Numbered from the stretch's first letter, positions 7,841 through 16,764 are shown. The stretch is DNA of 25,968 nucleotides from Candidatus Aerophobota bacterium (GCA_030615365.1 JAUWZM010000036.1:1-25968), one strand, 5' to 3'. Numbers and translations: made by a program. Notes: generated by a model not told the origin, from the letters alone.

Positions 7841-8918
7841 ACAAAAAGATATAAGAGAGTGGATAATTTTAAGTAAGGCTCCCCGACTTGGTCCTGCTAA
7901 ATTTAAACAATTAATAGAACATTTTGATTCTCCAGAGAGGATATTATCTGCCTCTCTTGAAGAACTCTCCAGAATTTCTACGATAGATCAGAGTACACTC
8001 GATTATATCACCAACAAAGCGAAAGAGATAGATGTAGAAAAAGATCTGGATCGTATCGATAAATTAAGGGTGAGTCTCGTGTCAATTAAGGATTCAGAAT
8101 ACCCCTTCAATTTGAAAACGATTTTTGATCCACCTTTTGTCCTCTATATAAGAGGAGAGCTAAAGAAGGAAGATGTAAACTCTGTAGCAATAGTAGGAAC
8201 AAGAAGAGCCACCAATTATGGGAAAATTATAGCCAGAAGATTAGGTAGAGACTTAGCCAGGGAAGGGATTACAGTTGTGAGTGGTATGGCCAGGGGAATT
8301 GATACTTCTGCCCATTGGGGTGCTCTGGAAGCTGGAGGAAGAACCATAGCTGTTTTAGGCTGTGGGGTAGATGTGATTTATCCTTTCGAAAATAAAAAGT
8401 TAATGGAGGCAATAGTCGAAAAAGGAGCGGTAATTTCTGAGTTTCCTTTAAGAGCAATTCCTCAAGCTCAAAATTTCCCACGCCGCAATCGTATTATCAG
8501 TGGATTAAGTAAGGGGGTTGTAGTAGTAGAGGCCCCCTTTAAAAGTGGAGCTTTGATTACTGCTAACTTTGCATTGGAGCAGGGAAGAGAGGTTTTCGCT
8601 GTTCCAGGAAATATAACCAACCCTTATTCCCATGGCTCTAACTTATTAATTAAAGAAGGGGCAAAGTTAGTAGAGGATGTGGCGGATATTTTAGAGGAAT
8701 TGCACATATATTTCAAGGAAGAAAAGGTTAAACCATCCCCTTCTTTATCCAATGAAGAGAAGATTGTAATGAACTGTTTGTCTGGGGAGCCCTTGCACAT
8801 CAATGCTCTCGTTGAAAAATCCAACCTTTCCCCGGCTAAGGTGGCAGAGAATTTAATTAGATTGGAAATAAAGGGTTTGGTGAGGGAACTTCCTGGAAAA
8901 TTGTTTGTCAGAGAGTAA
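7830..8918 (+). CDS. dprA: DNA-processing protein DprA
   Basis: DprA protects incoming single-stranded DNA and loads RecA on it during natural transformation; it is also widely kept in non-competent bacteria. The 362 residues show an N-terminal helix-hairpin-helix/SAM-like domain (about 1-70), the Rossmann-like DNA-binding core with VAIVGTRRATNYG, GMARGIDTSAHWGAL, VLGCGVDVIYP, FPRRNRIISGLS and SGALITANFALEQGREVFAVPG, then a C-terminal winged-helix domain (about 295-362). The start overlaps the DUF1015 gene. topA follows after 92 bases, the common dprA-topA order. Confidence 0.95.
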   Translation: MRSKQKDIREWIILSKAPRLGPAKFKQLIEHFDSPERILSASLEELSRISTIDQSTLDYITNKAKEIDVEKDLDRIDKLRVSLVSIKDSEYPFNLKTIFDPPFVLYIRGELKKEDVNSVAIVGTRRATNYGKIIARRLGRDLAREGITVVSGMARGIDTSAHWGALEAGGRTIAVLGCGVDVIYPFENKKLMEAIVEKGAVISEFPLRAIPQAQNFPRRNRIISGLSKGVVVVEAPFKSGALITANFALEQGREVFAVPGNITNPYSHGSNLLIKEGAKLVEDVADILEELHIYFKEEKVKPSPSLSNEEKIVMNCLSGEPLHINALVEKSNLSPAKVAENLIRLEIKGLVRELPGKLFVRE

Positions 8919-8922
8919 CTAT

Positions 8923-8991
8923 CCACCGCAGGGAGTGGTTACGTTAATGATTTTTCTGATTCTGGAGTGAGGTCTGTGTGGTCCCGCGGTG
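8923..8991. repeat. Imperfect inverted repeat between dprA and topA
   Basis: CACCGCAGGGA (8924-8934) and TCCCGCGGTG (8982-8991) are complementary except for one bulged base, with 47 bases between them. The unit fills nearly the whole gap before topA. It could form a long stem or be a small non-autonomous element; no T-run follows. Confidence 0.4.
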
Positions 8992-9010
8992 AAAATGAAA
9001 GAGGTTTAAA

Positions 9011-11140
9011 TTGGCTAAAAATTTGGTAATTGTGGAATCACCCGCTAAGGCTAAAACAATAAATAGGTTTTTAGGAAAGGAATTCCAGGTGGAGTCATGT
9101 TTTGGGCATATAAAGGATTTGCCCAAAAGCAAATTAGGCATAGATATAGAGAATGGATTCAAGCCTGCTTATGAGATAATACCGGGTAAGAAAAAAGTAG
9201 TTGGAAAGTTAAAAAAGATAAGCAAGGAAGTAGAAAAAATTTTTTTGGCTACCGATTTAGATAGAGAAGGGGAAGCTATTTCCTGGCACCTTTCTCAGGA
9301 ATTAAATCACAAGGAGAAATGGAGAATAACTTTTAATCAGATAACTAAGGAAGCTTTAAGAAAAGCTATCAAAAATCCAGGAAAAATTGATTTAAACAAG
9401 GTTGATGCTCAACAGGGAAGACGAGTCCTGGATCGATTGGTGGGATACAAAATTTCTCCCTTGCTCTGGGAAAAGATCAAGAGAGGACTTTCTGCCGGAA
9501 GAGTTCAATCGGTAGCGGTAAGAGTGCTCTGTGAGAGAGAAAAAGAAATTGAGGAATTTTTATCTCAGGAATACTGGAGCATCTCGGGTGAGTTCGAGGA
9601 CTCTAAAAAAAATTTCCTGAAAGCGGATCTTTATCAAATTGATAAAAAAAAAGCTAAAATAGGCAGCGAAAAAGAAGCAAAAGAAATAGTTAAAAAAATG
9701 GTAGAGAGTAGGTATTATGTAAGTGATATCAAAGAGGAAAAAAGAGAAAAATCTCCCTATCCTCCTTTTATTACCAGCACTCTTCAGCAAACGGCGAGCT
9801 ATCATTTAAAATTTTCTCCTTCCAGGACGATGAAAATAGCTCAGGGTTTGTATGAAGGGCAAGAAATTGGAGAAAAGGAAAGAGTAGGTCTTATCACCTA
9901 CATGCGTACCGATTCTGTTCGATTGGCTAAGGAATCCCAACTACAGGCAAGAGGGTGGATTAAGGAGAATTTGGGAGAAGAATACCTGCCTCCCAAAGTT
10001 TTTCAGTATAAAAATAAAAAAACCTCTCAAGATGCTCATGAGGCCATAAGACCGATTTATACCGAAAAGACTCCTCGGAGTGTAAAGAAATATCTTTCTC
10101 CAGAGCATTACAAATTATACGATTTAATCTGGAGAAGATTTTTAGCTTCGCAAATGGCAAAAGCTGTTTTTCTTCGCACTGTTCTTGAGATTGAGGGGGG
10201 AAATTTGCTCTTTCGCAGTGAAGGAGAACAAATCAAATTCCCTGGATTTTTAAGAATTTACCAGGAGAAAAAGAGGAAAGAGAAGATCATTGCTTTGCTT
10301 AAGATAGGTACTTCACTAAATATTAAAGAGATTACTTCTCATCAGCACTTTACCCAGCCTCCTCCGCACTACACTGAGGCTACTTTGATCAAAATTCTGG
10401 AGGAAAAGGGCATAGGAAGGCCGAGCACCTATGCTTCTATTATCTTCACTATTCAACGTAGGGGATATGTAAGCTGGATTAAAGGGAAGTTGATACCTAC
10501 GCCTTTAGCCCGAGTGGTAAATGAACTTTTGGTACACAATTTCTCTACCATTCTTGATCCTAAATTCACTGCTCAAATGGAGGAGGGGTTAGATGAAGTA
10601 GAACGGGGAGAAAAAAAATGGACAGTTTTAGTAGAGGAGTTTTACCAGAACTTTAGGGAGGATTTGACCGGGGCTGAGAAAAAGATGAAAAATATTAAAA
10701 AAGATGGTTTGAAAGTTACTTCCCAGTCTTGTGAAAAATGTGGAGGGCAAATGATAGTTAAAATTAGCCGTTTTGGACAATTTTTAGCCTGTTCCAATTA
10801 TCCTAAATGCAAGAATATCCATCCTTTGGATAAAAAAATAGGAATGAAGTGTCCCATGCAGGGTTGTGGAGGAGAAATTGTAGAGAAAATATCAAAGAAA
10901 GGTGGAGTTTTTTATGGCTGCAATCGTTATCCTGATTGCAGGTTTATCTCAGGGGATGAACCAGTGGAATGGGGGTGTCCTGATTGCAAAAGTTCCTATT
11001 TAACTAAAGTAAAGGATGGGTTCAAGTGCCCTTCCTGCGGTAAAAAGGTGAAGAACGAGATAACGGAGAAGGTAAAATTGAATGGAGTGATACATAAAAT
11101 AGTTAAGCTAAGAGAAAATCCATATGAATTGGTTAAATAA
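9011..11140 (+). CDS. topA: DNA topoisomerase I (type IA)
   Basis: TopA relaxes negative supercoils by cutting one strand through a tyrosine link. The 709 residues hold a TOPRIM domain (1-110: E9 in VIVESPAKAKT, D82 and D84 in TDLDREGEA) and the catalytic core with Y297 in VGLITYMRTDSVRLA and QDAHEAIRP. The C-terminus has three zinc-ribbon units: CEKCGG...CSNYPKC, CPMQGCGG...CNRYPDC and CPDCKS...CPSCGKK. The start is a TTG at 9011, supported by AAAGAGG at 8999-9004 region and the family-typical MAKNLVIVESPAKA N-terminus. It overlaps xerC by 17 bases. Confidence 0.97.
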   Translation: MAKNLVIVESPAKAKTINRFLGKEFQVESCFGHIKDLPKSKLGIDIENGFKPAYEIIPGKKKVVGKLKKISKEVEKIFLATDLDREGEAISWHLSQELNHKEKWRITFNQITKEALRKAIKNPGKIDLNKVDAQQGRRVLDRLVGYKISPLLWEKIKRGLSAGRVQSVAVRVLCEREKEIEEFLSQEYWSISGEFEDSKKNFLKADLYQIDKKKAKIGSEKEAKEIVKKMVESRYYVSDIKEEKREKSPYPPFITSTLQQTASYHLKFSPSRTMKIAQGLYEGQEIGEKERVGLITYMRTDSVRLAKESQLQARGWIKENLGEEYLPPKVFQYKNKKTSQDAHEAIRPIYTEKTPRSVKKYLSPEHYKLYDLIWRRFLASQMAKAVFLRTVLEIEGGNLLFRSEGEQIKFPGFLRIYQEKKRKEKIIALLKIGTSLNIKEITSHQHFTQPPPHYTEATLIKILEEKGIGRPSTYASIIFTIQRRGYVSWIKGKLIPTPLARVVNELLVHNFSTILDPKFTAQMEEGLDEVERGEKKWTVLVEEFYQNFREDLTGAEKKMKNIKKDGLKVTSQSCEKCGGQMIVKISRFGQFLACSNYPKCKNIHPLDKKIGMKCPMQGCGGEIVEKISKKGGVFYGCNRYPDCRFISGDEPVEWGCPDCKSSYLTKVKDGFKCPSCGKKVKNEITEKVKLNGVIHKIVKLRENPYELVK

Positions 11141-11999
11141 TTTTGCCATTTACCTGAGGGAAGAGAAATTTTTCTCCTTCTCAACTGTTAAAAGTTATGT
11201 TGCTGATGTAAGAGATTTTTTAGAGTTTTTAAAGTCAAAAAGCATAAAAGTGGAGGATGTTGACCACCGTAAGGCGAGAGAATATTTGAGTTTTCTTTTG
11301 GATAAAGGGCTAAAAAAGTCTACTTTAGCTCGTAGAGTATCATCTCTTCGTTGTTTTTTTCACTATCTTCAGGCAAAAGGTTATATTTCTTCTTTTTTCC
11401 TCTCCTCTCTTCGCACTCCAAAGCTTGAGAAAAAAATACCTTCTTTCTTGGAAGAAGAAGAAATAGAAAAACTTTTAGATGGAATGAAGGGAAGGGGTTT
11501 TTCCTTTTTAAGAGATAAAGCTTCTCTGGAGCTGCTTTACGGAACAGGGATGAGGATAGCAGAGCTGATTGGTTTAAATATTCAAGATGTAGATTTTGGA
11601 TCCGAACTAATCAAGGTGAGGGGAAAAAGAGAAAAAGAGAGATTGCTTCCCTTTGGAGGTTTTGCCGCTAAAGCACTGAATAATTACTTAGGGATAAGAG
11701 AAGAAAAATTCGGTTCTTTAAAAGAGGCAGTTTTTTTAAATAGATTTGGCAATAGAATATCAGATAGATGGATGAGAAAGAAGTTAAAAAGTTATCTCCA
11801 GCAAACAGGAATTCTTAAGCCCGCCACTCCACACACCATGCGACATTCTTTTGCTACTCATCTGTTAAACAGGGGGGCTGATCTTCGCTCAGTTCAGGAA
11901 TTGTTAGGTCATGAGAAACTCTCTACGACTCAGATTTACACTCATATTACACCAAAAAGGCTTAAACAGGTTTATGAAGAGTCCCACCCTAGAGCTTGA
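11124..11999 (+). CDS. xerC: Tyrosine recombinase XerC/XerD
   Basis: It resolves chromosome dimers at dif during cell division. The 291 residues comprise an N-terminal SAM-like core-binding domain (about 1-90) and the catalytic domain with R144 (TGMRIAEL), K168 (VRGKREKER), H237 and R240 (HTMRHSFATHLL), H263 (LGHEKLSTTQ) and nucleophile Y272 (IYTH). All catalytic residues are present and the length is normal. The position between topA and hslV matches XerC (CodV) in Bacillus; sequence alone does not separate XerC from XerD here. The start lies inside the topA end, indicating coupling. Confidence 0.93.
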   Translation: MNWLNNFAIYLREEKFFSFSTVKSYVADVRDFLEFLKSKSIKVEDVDHRKAREYLSFLLDKGLKKSTLARRVSSLRCFFHYLQAKGYISSFFLSSLRTPKLEKKIPSFLEEEEIEKLLDGMKGRGFSFLRDKASLELLYGTGMRIAELIGLNIQDVDFGSELIKVRGKREKERLLPFGGFAAKALNNYLGIREEKFGSLKEAVFLNRFGNRISDRWMRKKLKSYLQQTGILKPATPHTMRHSFATHLLNRGADLRSVQELLGHEKLSTTQIYTHITPKRLKQVYEESHPRA

Positions 12000-12001
12000 A
12001 C

Positions 12002-12034
12002 GCGTGGAAGCGTTAAATGCGTTAAAGCGTTGAT
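12002..12034. repeat. Short tandem repeat, four GCGTT-type units
   Basis: Four 8-9-base units follow the xerC stop: GCGTGGAA, GCGTTAAAT, GCGTTAAA and GCGTTGAT. They lie in the gap before hslV. Confidence 0.6.
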
Positions 12035-12055
12035 GAGACAAATCATAAATGTAGC

Positions 12056-12074
12056 CGCAGGCTTTTAGCCTGCG
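12056..12074. repeat. REP-like hairpin before hslV
   Basis: CGCAGGCT-TTT-AGCCTGCG is a perfect 8-bp stem with a three-base loop, preceded by TGTAGC. It resembles the 'GTAGC + hairpin' intergenic repeats seen at 3455-3470 (read on -) and, more loosely, at 12711-12731. It ends 15 bases before the hslV start and could sit in the hslV leader. Confidence 0.6.
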
Positions 12075-12089
12075 TATAAGAGGTGATTT

Positions 12090-12617
12090 ATGTTTAAAGG
12101 CACCACCATTTTGGCAGTAAGAAACAAGGGAAAAGTAGCTATTGGAGGAGATGGGCAGGTAACTTTTGAAAATATGGTTATGAAACAAAAGGCCAATAAG
12201 ATAAGGAGGCTTTATAAGGATAAAGTGTTGGTCGGCTTTGCTGGAGCGGTAGCTGATGCTCTTACCCTCTTTGAAAAATTTGAAAAAAAGATCGAACAAT
12301 ATCAAGGAAACTTGCCCAGAGCAGCTTTGGAGTTAGCTAAGGATTGGCGACAGGATAAGGTTTTGCGAAAACTTGAAGCGTTAATGATTGTAGCCGATAA
12401 AGAGAAAACCCTGGTAATTTCAGGAAGTGGAGATGTAATAGAACCAGATGGTAGAGTAATGGCTATTGGTTCAGGGGCAGGTTATGCTCGAGCTGTTTCT
12501 CAAGCTCTAATTGAACATACCAGTTATGATCTTCGAAAAATTGTAGAGATAGCCATGAGGATAACAGCGTCCATTTGCATTTATACCAATGATCAAATTA
12601 AGATAGAAGAACTGTGA
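12090..12617 (+). CDS. hslV: ATP-dependent protease proteolytic subunit HslV
   Basis: HslV forms a double ring of six subunits that degrades proteins fed by the HslU unfoldase. The 175 residues match the family: [22 protein letters not shown] at 5-26, [18 protein letters not shown] and a C-terminus ending [11 protein letters not shown]. The catalytic N-terminal threonine would be T5, exposed after removal of the short MFKG leader. AGAGGTGAT (12079-12087) precedes the ATG. hslU lies 186 bases downstream, a wider gap than usual, filled with repeats. Confidence 0.96.
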   Translation: MFKGTTILAVRNKGKVAIGGDGQVTFENMVMKQKANKIRRLYKDKVLVGFAGAVADALTLFEKFEKKIEQYQGNLPRAALELAKDWRQDKVLRKLEALMIVADKEKTLVISGSGDVIEPDGRVMAIGSGAGYARAVSQALIEHTSYDLRKIVEIAMRITASICIYTNDQIKIEEL

Positions 12618-12674
12618 AGACAGTAATGTGTAATATGTGATGAGTAATAAGTAAATAAGATAAAGGTAGTCGTG

Positions 12675-12778
12675 AGGCTTGAGAGCCTGCGCAGGTAAGT
12701 AATAAGTAGTGCAGGTCTTTTTTAGACCTGCTAAAACTTGCCTGTCATTACGAGATGTAAAAAACGATAACGCAATCT
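12675..12778. repeat. Hairpins and a CATTRCGAG-type repeat between hslV and hslU
   Basis: Three repeat-like pieces fill this gap: AGGCT-TGAG-AGCCT (12675-12688), GCAGGTCT-TTTTT-AGACCTGC (12711-12731, perfect 8-bp stem), and TGTCATTACGAG at 12743 paired with GCAATCT at 12772-12778. The last resembles the widespread intergenic repeat that reads TGTCATTGCGAG...GCAATC. None has a terminal T-run that would clearly terminate transcription, although the T5 loop stem might attenuate it. Confidence 0.5.
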
Positions 12779-12803
12779 AAACTATTATTAGGAGAATAAA
12801 ATT

Positions 12804-14153
12804 ATGAAAGAAAAGCATCTTACCCCCTCCTCTATAGTGAGGGAATTAGATAAGTATATTATAGGACAGGATAATGCAAAGCGATCTGTCGCTATAGCCC
12901 TGCGAAATAGATGGCGTAGACAAAAGCTTCCTCCAAAACTTAAGGATGAGGTTGCCCCTAAGAATATTATTATGATTGGTCCCACCGGAATAGGAAAAAC
13001 AGAAATTGCTCGCAGATTGGCTCAATTAGCCCAGGCTCCCTTTGTTAAGGTGGAGGCCAGCAAATACACAGAAGTAGGTTATGTGGGTAGAGATGTAGAA
13101 TCCATGATAAGAGATTTAACCAATATTGCTGTGCATGCAGTCAAGATGGAAATGATGGGAAAAATAAAGACAAAGGCAGAAAAATTGGTGAAAGAAAGAC
13201 TTTTGGATATTCTCTTGCCTCTTCCCCCTTCTTTATCTCCCCCACAGGAAGAAGATGAGGGGAGGATAAAGAGAAGTCAGACTACACGAAAGATGCTTAG
13301 AGAAAAATTGCAAAATAAAGAACTGGAGGATAGGCTAATTGAGATTGAGGCTACTGATAAGCGTACCCCGATGGTAGAAATATTCAGCAGTATGGGTGTA
13401 GAACAGATGGGGATGAATTTTCAGGATTTTTTGGGAGATATGATGCCCAAAAGACCAAGACAGAGAAAGGTTACTTTAAGAGAAGCCCGACGGATTCTCT
13501 TTGAGGAGGAATCACAGAAACTAATCGATAGAGATAAGGTTATTGAGGGGGCTATTCAAAGGGTAGAAAACTCAGGAATAGTGTTTGTTGATGAGATAGA
13601 TAAAATTGTAGGAGGAGGTCCAAGTAAGATTGATGTTTCTCGAGAAGGGGTACAGAGAGATCTACTTCCCATTGTGGAAGGGACTACAGTAGCTACCCGT
13701 TACGGCGCTGTGAAGACTGATCATATTTTATTTATTGCCGCCGGAGCCTTTCATGGAAGCTCACCTTCAGATTTAATCCCTGAAATGCAGGGAAGATTTC
13801 CCATTCGTGTAGAACTGGATAGATTAACCGAAAAGGACTTTCAAAGAATCTTAACCGAACCTAAGAATGCGTTAATACGACAGTATCAAGCTCTTATGAA
13901 GACAGAAAGAATTGGGCTTGTCTTTGAGGATGCTGCTATAAAAGAAATTGCTCACTTATCCTGGGTTGTTAATGAGAGAACAGAGGATATTGGTGCCAGA
14001 AGACTGCAAACTGTAATGGAGAAACTTTTAGAAGAGATTTCCTTCCAAGCCCCACATCTCAAGAGAAAATCCTTCACTATTACCTCCAAATATGTTAAGG
14101 ATAAACTCAGAAGTATAGTGGAAAGCGAGAGTCTTTCCAGGTATATTTTATAA
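12804..14153 (+). CDS. hslU: ATP-dependent protease ATPase subunit HslU
   Basis: HslU is the AAA+ unfoldase that feeds HslV. The 449 residues carry the Walker A GPTGIGKT (59-66), the pore-region segment [18 protein letters not shown], the inserted I domain (about 110-245) including [16 protein letters not shown], Walker [10 protein letters not shown], sensor/arginine-finger region [20 protein letters not shown], and the conserved C-terminal tail ending SRYIL that docks into HslV. AGGAG at 12790-12794 precedes the ATG at 12804. Together with hslV it forms a complete two-component protease. Confidence 0.97.
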   Translation: MKEKHLTPSSIVRELDKYIIGQDNAKRSVAIALRNRWRRQKLPPKLKDEVAPKNIIMIGPTGIGKTEIARRLAQLAQAPFVKVEASKYTEVGYVGRDVESMIRDLTNIAVHAVKMEMMGKIKTKAEKLVKERLLDILLPLPPSLSPPQEEDEGRIKRSQTTRKMLREKLQNKELEDRLIEIEATDKRTPMVEIFSSMGVEQMGMNFQDFLGDMMPKRPRQRKVTLREARRILFEEESQKLIDRDKVIEGAIQRVENSGIVFVDEIDKIVGGGPSKIDVSREGVQRDLLPIVEGTTVATRYGAVKTDHILFIAAGAFHGSSPSDLIPEMQGRFPIRVELDRLTEKDFQRILTEPKNALIRQYQALMKTERIGLVFEDAAIKEIAHLSWVVNERTEDIGARRLQTVMEKLLEEISFQAPHLKRKSFTITSKYVKDKLRSIVESESLSRYIL

Positions 14154-14202
14154 AGCAAAACAATTTCTTTCGCACTGTAGTAGCTCAAGGAGACAAGAAC
14201 CT

Positions 14203-14478
14203 GTGGAAAAAGTATCAGCTAAGGTGATCGTAAAAGGAATGGTTCAGGGAGTGGGCTATCGGTTTTTTACTCGTTATTCAGCCCAGTCTTTCAAACTGGA
14301 TGGCTATGCAAGAAACTTACCTGATGGTTGCGTAGAAGTAGAAGTGGAAGGAAACAAAGAGGATATTCTACTATTTATCGAGAAATTAAAAACCGATTCT
14401 CCAGGTTATGTAAAAAAGCTAAAAGTAGATTGGGATCAATACAGGGGTAAATTTAGTGGATTTCACATCAGTTTCTAA
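14203..14478 (+). CDS. acyP: Acylphosphatase
   Basis: This small enzyme hydrolyses the acyl-phosphate bond of metabolites such as 1,3-bisphosphoglycerate or carbamoyl phosphate. The 91 residues match the family over their full length: VKGMVQGVGYRFFTRYSA with the catalytic arginine, and GYARNLPDGCVEVEVEG with the catalytic asparagine. The start is a GTG at 14203 with CAAGGAGAC upstream at 14187-14195. It begins 49 bases after hslU. Confidence 0.93.
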   Translation: MEKVSAKVIVKGMVQGVGYRFFTRYSAQSFKLDGYARNLPDGCVEVEVEGNKEDILLFIEKLKTDSPGYVKKLKVDWDQYRGKFSGFHISF

Positions 14479-14500
14479 AAAAAGGAAAGATTTATCTTCA

Positions 14501-15055
14501 ATGAGGCATCCTGATATCCTTACCAGAAAGGGTGCCGTTCTTTTAATAGTTGACGTCCAGGAAAAATTAGTCGCCGTGATGGAAGAGAAAAGTAAAATCA
14601 TTAAGAATATTAAAAAATTAATTTCTCTATTCCATATTTTAAATCTTCCCATTCTGGTAACTGAACAATATCCAAAAGGCATTGGACGACTTATTCTTCC
14701 TTTGAAAGAAGCTATTGTTGAATATCACCCTATCGAAAAGGTAACTTTTAGCTGTTTTGGTGAAGAATCTTTTATAGGGGAATTAGATAAGAGGAAGGCA
14801 AAAAATTTAGTCATAACAGGAATAGAGACTCATATTTGTATTCTACAAACTGCTTTAGATGCGTTATCTCGAGGATATAAAGTGCATCTACCTAACGATG
14901 CGGTGTGCTCCCGGCAAAAAAGCAATTGGAAAGTGGGAATGGAAAAAATGAGAAAAGCTGGGGTAATTATTACCAGTACTGAAACTGTTATTTTTGAATT
15001 ACTTGAGAAAGCTGATACTCCAGAATTTAGAACTATTTTAAAAGTAATCAAATAG
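14501..15055 (+). CDS. Isochorismatase-family cysteine hydrolase
   Basis: This is a cytosolic hydrolase of the isochorismatase/nicotinamidase superfamily, closest in pattern to the YcaC-like group. The Asp-Lys-Cys triad can be placed in LLIVDVQEKL (Asp), EKVTFSCF (Lys) and ITGIETHICILQTA (Cys). The GIETHIC motif is typical of the uncharacterised group, so the substrate is unknown. I favour the ATG at 14501, because MRHPDILTRKGAVLLIVDVQ is how relatives begin; a GTG at 14456 with GGGGT before it would overlap the acylphosphatase by 23 bases and remains possible. It is the last + gene of the core block. Confidence 0.85.
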   Translation: MRHPDILTRKGAVLLIVDVQEKLVAVMEEKSKIIKNIKKLISLFHILNLPILVTEQYPKGIGRLILPLKEAIVEYHPIEKVTFSCFGEESFIGELDKRKAKNLVITGIETHICILQTALDALSRGYKVHLPNDAVCSRQKSNWKVGMEKMRKAGVIITSTETVIFELLEKADTPEFRTILKVIK

Positions 15056-15263
15056 ATAATTCTGTCAAAGCTACCCCAGATAAATTTAAAATGAACAGCA
15101 TCGTCAAATCTTGGAGTCTGAGAAACACTGATAACAAAACATTTCCAATTTTATATCTTCTCTTTCCGAAGTTCTTTTCAACCCTTCCAACTTGTTTTCG
15201 TTAACTAATTCTATTTTCTATCACTCATTTCCATCTCAGTTGCTTCACCTTTTATTCCAATGA

Positions 15264-15485
15264 TTACCGTAACTTTTTATACAGTTCTTCTCCAACACAT
15301 TCTTTCGCATATTTACACCATTGTATGCACGACTCTAAATCGTTATATACGGCAAACCCGCAATTACTACACTTTACCTTCATATCTGTAGAGAAGATTT
15401 CTACTTCTTGGCCACATTCAGGGCACTTCTTTATTTTAATTGTAGGTGTTCGTATATTAGCTGCTCCTGGACATTTATCGAACAT
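15264..15485 (-). CDS. Small Zn-ribbon / cysteine-rich protein
   Basis: This 73-residue protein has two CxxC knuckles (CPECG at 20-24, CSNCG at 38-42) and a C-terminal three-cysteine segment CIQWCKYAKECVG. Short proteins with this layout, found in many anaerobes, are often labelled 'phosphohydrolase' without good reason; a metal-binding or regulatory role is more likely. AAAGGAGGTAT directly precedes the ATG, and a good promoter lies at 15537-15564. The function is unknown. Confidence 0.75.
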   Translation of the reverse strand: MFDKCPGAANIRTPTIKIKKCPECGQEVEIFSTDMKVKCSNCGFAVYNDLESCIQWCKYAKECVGEELYKKLR

Positions 15486-15536
15486 TGTAAATACCTCCTT
15501 TCATCGTCTGCGTTTCTCGCAATGTCGAATGACTCA

Positions 15537-15564
15537 ATTATATACCAAATTTGCTTTTTGTTAA
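15537..15564 (-). promoter_or_regulatory. Promoter of the small Zn-ribbon gene
   Basis: On the - strand TTAACA (15559-15564) is followed after 16 bases by a perfect TATAAT (15537-15542). It lies about 50 bases before the strong ribosome binding site of the gene at 15485. The gene therefore has its own promoter and is not simply the tail of the R-M operon. Confidence 0.7.
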
Positions 15565-15702
15565 GATTGGAGGGCTCTGGCGTGGGAAATTGTGTTAGAG
15601 AACCAATTAATTTCAGGTTTTCCTCTTTTTCCGCCCAACCTCGCCTATAAGCCGTGAGTGGCTTGCAAGTCAGCTGCATAGGCCGATGAGAAGATAGCGA
15701 TT

Positions 15703-16443
15703 TTACCTTTTATATCTACCCCTTATGTAAATCGCTCTGGATTGCCCGTCTCCTACTGGACGTCCTTCTATTTCAAAGAGTTTTGTTGCAGCAACCAGTT
15801 CGCCAAGTTTTTTGTAACCGTAGTTTCGCGGATCAAAATCCGGAGCCTGTTTGGCAATGTTGTTTCCCACTGGTGCGAGATGGGCCCATCCACTATCGTC
15901 TGACGATGCCTCTACAGCATTCCTTAATAGATTGACCAGCTTCGTATCTTGCTTCAACTCATTGGTAGGTTTTCTTTTTATGGATTGACTGTCATCTTCT
16001 TTGGATATCAAAACCTCTGTATATATAAATTTATCACATGCAGAAACAAAAGCTTCTGGTGTTTTCTTCTCTCCAAACCCGTACACAACAAGACCAGATT
16101 CTCTTATTCTCGAAGCTAATTTGGTAAAATCGCTATCGCTTGAAACTATACAAAAACCATCAAATTTATTTGTGTATAGTAAATCCATGGCATCAATTAT
16201 CATAGCAGTATCTGTAGAGTTTTTCCCTACTGTATAGCGAAATTGTTGTATCGGCTGAATTGAGTACAGCAGCAAAACTTCTTTCCATCCCTTTAAGTGA
16301 GATCCAGTCCAGTCTCCATAGATTCTCTTGACATTTGCGGTTCCATATTTCGCTATCTCTGCCAGCAATTCCTCTACAATTGAGGGTTGGGCATTATCTG
16401 CGTCAACTAACACGGCTAATTTTTGTGCCGGTTCATTATTCAT
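15703..16443 (-). CDS. NYN-domain putative RNase with C-terminal OST-HTH/LOTUS domain
   Basis: The N-terminal NYN domain is a PIN-like metal-dependent nuclease fold: LAVLVDADNAQ (D14, D16, N17), GKNSTDTAMIIDAMDLLY (D78, D84) and FCIVSSDSDFTKLA (D103, D105). After a charged linker (145-165), residues about 166-240 form an OST-HTH/LOTUS module (LVNLLRNAVEAS...HLAPVGNNI...FDPRNYGYKKLGELV), an RNA-binding winged helix. The pair is typical of LabA/DUF88-type proteins, thought to act on RNA. It begins nine bases after the small Cys4 gene with AAGGAGG before the ATG, so it belongs to the same operon as res. Its link to defence is inferred from position only; these proteins also occur outside islands. 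Confidence 0.88.
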   Translation of the reverse strand: MNNEPAQKLAVLVDADNAQPSIVEELLAEIAKYGTANVKRIYGDWTGSHLKGWKEVLLLYSIQPIQQFRYTVGKNSTDTAMIIDAMDLLYTNKFDGFCIVSSDSDFTKLASRIRESGLVVYGFGEKKTPEAFVSACDKFIYTEVLISKEDDSQSIKRKPTNELKQDTKLVNLLRNAVEASSDDSGWAHLAPVGNNIAKQAPDFDPRNYGYKKLGELVAATKLFEIEGRPVGDGQSRAIYIRGRYKR

Positions 16444-16452
16444 AATTCCTCC

Positions 16453-16764
16453 TTATCTTTTGTCTGAGATTCCAAATGGTTTTTCCCATCCGGAAATGTA
16501 ACCATTGTCATCACATGAGGTACAGAACCATCTAATCTGATTATCTTCCTGAACGAAAGAAACAATATACCCGCTGCATCTTTTACGACCTGGCCTCCGT
16601 CGGCACCGAACAGCCGTAGTTATGGTATCGTCCTCATTGGTGGCGTCAACTATGATAGCAGCGATGTGATTCGCAATACCAAGAGCAGGTTTTGGTAATT
16701 CGTCAGGAAATACTCCTTTTTCGTTGAGAAAGTGGCGAATGTCCGTAACCCATGTATTACCCAT
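16453..16764 (-). CDS. Small four-cysteine protein of unknown function
   Basis: This 103-residue protein is unfamiliar by function. Four cysteines (C54, C63, C81, C84) form a probable zinc site: VRCRRRPGRKRCSG followed by IRWFCTSCDDNGYISGWE. The WFCxxCxDNGxISGW segment belongs to a small conserved family that I recall from accessory regions. It lies 92 bases downstream of res and nine bases upstream of the NYN gene. GAGGAG sits 11 bases before the ATG. It could be a nucleic-acid-binding accessory protein. Confidence 0.7.
   Translation of the reverse strand: MGNTWVTDIRHFLNEKGVFPDELPKPALGIANHIAAIIVDATNEDDTITTAVRCRRRPGRKRCSGYIVSFVQEDNQIRWFCTSCDDNGYISGWEKPFGISDKR

Noticed and set aside
8269..8926. 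- strand frames opposite dprA
   Set aside because: Shadow frames; low complexity and no ribosome binding sites.
12711..12731. Rho-independent terminator after hslV
   Set aside because: The stem is good but the T-run is in the loop, not after the stem; hslU probably needs the same transcript or its own promoter.
15431..15679. 82-codon - strand frame overlapping the small Zn-ribbon gene
   Set aside because: It lies in another frame across the well-supported Zn-ribbon gene and its promoter, with no Shine-Dalgarno. Its first part (AYRRGWAEKEENLK...) is somewhat protein-like and might be an old remnant, but I cannot support it as a gene.
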